Shown here piece after piece: positions 14,401 through 15,139 of a DNA stretch of 15,139 bases. The stretch spans positions 1-15,139 of the forward strand of contig CAMYWU010000011.1 of assembly GCA_947302895.1 (NCBI GenBank), given 5' to 3'. Source of the stretch: an uncultured Clostridia bacterium (lineage in GTDB: Bacteria; Bacillota; Clostridia; Oscillospirales; Acutalibacteraceae). Each line of letters opens with the position of its first letter. Position 1 is the stretch's first letter. The position numbers and the translations under genes were made by a program. The notes below the pieces were generated by a model that was not told the DNA's origin, did no database searches, and saw only the letters and a list, made by a program, of their open reading frames with translations.

Positions 14401-15139
14401 TCAATGGTTCAGGGAATTCTTGATGCTCTCGGCGGCTTCGGCGAAAAGAGTATTATAACAGATGTTGTTAACGGATTATTCCAGCTCAAGCGCTGCGACG
14501 ACGCTTCCTTTACATTAACTCAAAGAGATAACGGCTTTGTTGGTTTCAGTAACGAAAGCGGTATGTTCCTTCTTTCAAATCTTTTCTATAAGGATTCAAA
14601 AGAAAACAAGAAGGGCTTAATTCCGTTCGTAACAACACTTATAAAGAAAGATGGCGGAACAGCTAAGTACGATGTTAACAACGCTTTCAGAAATTCATCG
14701 GCTCCGCTTCTCATTAACTCTGCAAAGACTGCTAAGTCTGCCGCAGGAACAGATTACGACGAGCTTCTTTCAAAAGACAACATTAAGGCTGCTCAGGAGC
14801 TTGTTGATACTCTCGACACAATCCTTTCATCTCTCCTTGAAAATACATCAGTAAACGGATTTGATATCGACAAAACAGATAATATTATCTGGGCTGTTTC
14901 AACTACTGTTTCTGGCTACTTCGGCGGCAAGAACACAGATGATTTAGTTAAACTTATAAATAACTATTTCTATTACTGCGTTGGCGAAACCACCAAAAAC
15001 CCGAATAAGGACGGTAAGATAGGTATACTTCCAAAGAACGGCGATGTTGATCCTAAGAAGGTATATACCTCAGCTCAGCTTTCAAATCTTGTTATTCAGA
15101 CATATTCACTTATTGAAAACGTAATTGACTACGTATTCT
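11497..15139 (+). CDS. Second giant secreted protein, partial at right edge
   Basis: The ATG at 11497 follows an AGGAGA site (11483-11488) with eight-base spacing. The frame is open to the window end: 1,214 codons with no stop, so the C-terminus is unseen. Residues 1-30 form a signal peptide (MKTSKKILSLFLAVVM..., cleavage after A-F-A). The rest seen is mainly helical and acidic, with many Asn, Asp and Tyr, and no catalytic motif I recognise. A segment near residues 595-640 (GAVNQLL...LYDIWENLYNQP...FNLVP) resembles the GAVNLW...MWDNYQTN segment of the leftward giant, which suggests the two belong to one family. An aspartate-type loop (NPNKDGKIGI, near residue 1170) could bind calcium. Whether it also ends in a dockerin-like domain would be decided by the sequence to the right. 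Function unknown; extracellular location is well supported. Confidence 0.85.
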   Translation, partial: MKTSKKILSLFLAVVMVVTTCSVGFTAFAADNKTDINNAYWNNNIDPDKAFDAVTELVNEYVPLLANGVLKSTLEGAGMTVDENTSLQDIIAGVSPALMKTLAGASGNRKNVITDYYTNDLNYEKSDAEYLYNKYSKLGMYDYLEDADATMNFYALYQFCKDNQNSENSELKKFAKDTLPELKKLLHKHIEAFDKLYESGDDVAGTAELNKYENKITLDLDTCTLYELENFEIDGQKLKNISTEKVATKIAYDNMFLDFEGCPIKIDNIASAIYYQHHQNYVEAMFYLYLANLGGATIKYDDKVLTPSNFKTVIGNRDSFDAGANGDSAHEAFCLDAVYSTIFDNSTLASAIDPLNEFASPYYQEIATGAIELTKSYDTEKYSSATDFINDQKIKDNQIKDFFAFEKNGGKFTQYLTGDSCAFSEYIAKFFKAFLFNDSQANMMIDYNIITCADEDAAVAMFRDLRVAGKYDKYSIGGENIGDEIMLFYLDDTYPSDDSPSFCSIANKMLPSVIIQTLAGKTDPDFGFPGTANVKYFYQDANEGKIVKDLMGNDKYEYDNFAVPESLSLALVNSSINGYIDNFLDPTTDIGGIATGAVNQLLTTNIDLREKLYDIWENLYNQPIETIFNLVPVLVVVLDEVLVPTLLNDASPDESMYNTLTKVVTLINPYTQKAGNINIGIGNLAFDLNKIVPAILDWLLKDDASAIALVGTYSFDDFKVDTTAFSEKKEFTQAELKAELEAVGLTELAKKAASLDPEAKEFAEDLKDIADDYIFFRDKLTSVPRFTNIYVADKALYGARLNGGLANTLKKKEAFQGESKAPYADVIDEAVTEIADFALKAVNDYLAVNKDDPRYNSEGQVAQKGLNNVFVALPEVLDFMGKEYIAKYHIDSDWTLANKIQKKTNTDTGKTQKHNTVLDDFKVLATQNDASEVFESFVGVLIGEWINPILDILNDTMSDPDNDISKNLSMVQGILDALGGFGEKSIITDVVNGLFQLKRCDDASFTLTQRDNGFVGFSNESGMFLLSNLFYKDSKENKKGLIPFVTTLIKKDGGTAKYDVNNAFRNSSAPLLINSAKTAKSAAGTDYDELLSKDNIKAAQELVDTLDTILSSLLENTSVNGFDIDKTDNIIWAVSTTVSGYFGGKNTDDLVKLINNYFYYCVGETTKNPNKDGKIGILPKNGDVDPKKVYTSAQLSNLVIQTYSLIENVIDYVF

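Overview
The window looks like chromosomal DNA of a low-GC, AT-rich anaerobic Bacillota, most likely a gut or rumen Clostridia of the Ruminococcaceae/Oscillospiraceae type. That is inferred from AGGAGG-type ribosome binding sites, TTGACT promoters, InlB-like, CxxC and FIVAR-like surface modules, and dockerin-like C-termini. Nearly all the coding capacity is for exported proteins. No housekeeping gene, transposase, CRISPR array or complete RNA gene is visible.

Layout. Positions 1-311 hold no convincing gene but carry three successive stem-loops; the last one (264-291) closes the leftward transcription unit. From 10848 down to 312, four genes lie on the minus strand as one probable operon. The first encodes a giant secreted protein of about 2,146 aa, split in this sequence by a one-base frameshift near 10088-10106 (N-terminal part 10057-10848, remainder 4407-10124). 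The second encodes a secreted 345-350 aa protein with an N-terminal cohesin-like domain and a C-terminal dockerin-like domain (3283-4335). The third encodes a secreted 935 aa protein with a possible cohesin-like N-terminus, CxxC repeats and InlB-like modules (433-3240). The fourth is a 33 aa acidic microprotein (312-413). The operon promoter is probably at 11009-11039. A 107-bp cloverleaf-like inverted-repeat element (10887-10993) sits in its 5' leader. To the right, divergently transcribed from 11337-11365, is a second giant secreted protein that starts at 11497 and is still open at the window edge (1,214 codons seen). Its leader holds two strong stem-loops.

How the parts may work together. 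The giant and the cohesin-like/dockerin-like protein end in the same roughly 148-residue module: a beta-rich module followed by a two-loop dockerin-like domain with nearly identical putative recognition helices. The small protein has both a putative receptor and a putative plug, as adaptor scaffoldins do. None of the complete proteins has an LPXTG motif, SLH domain or C-terminal membrane anchor. A reasonable hypothesis is a non-cellulosomal cohesin-dockerin surface assembly made of giant helical/beta proteins and small adaptors, with no recognisable glycoside hydrolase in this window. The assembly is inference; the duplicated C-terminal module and the gene order are seen directly.
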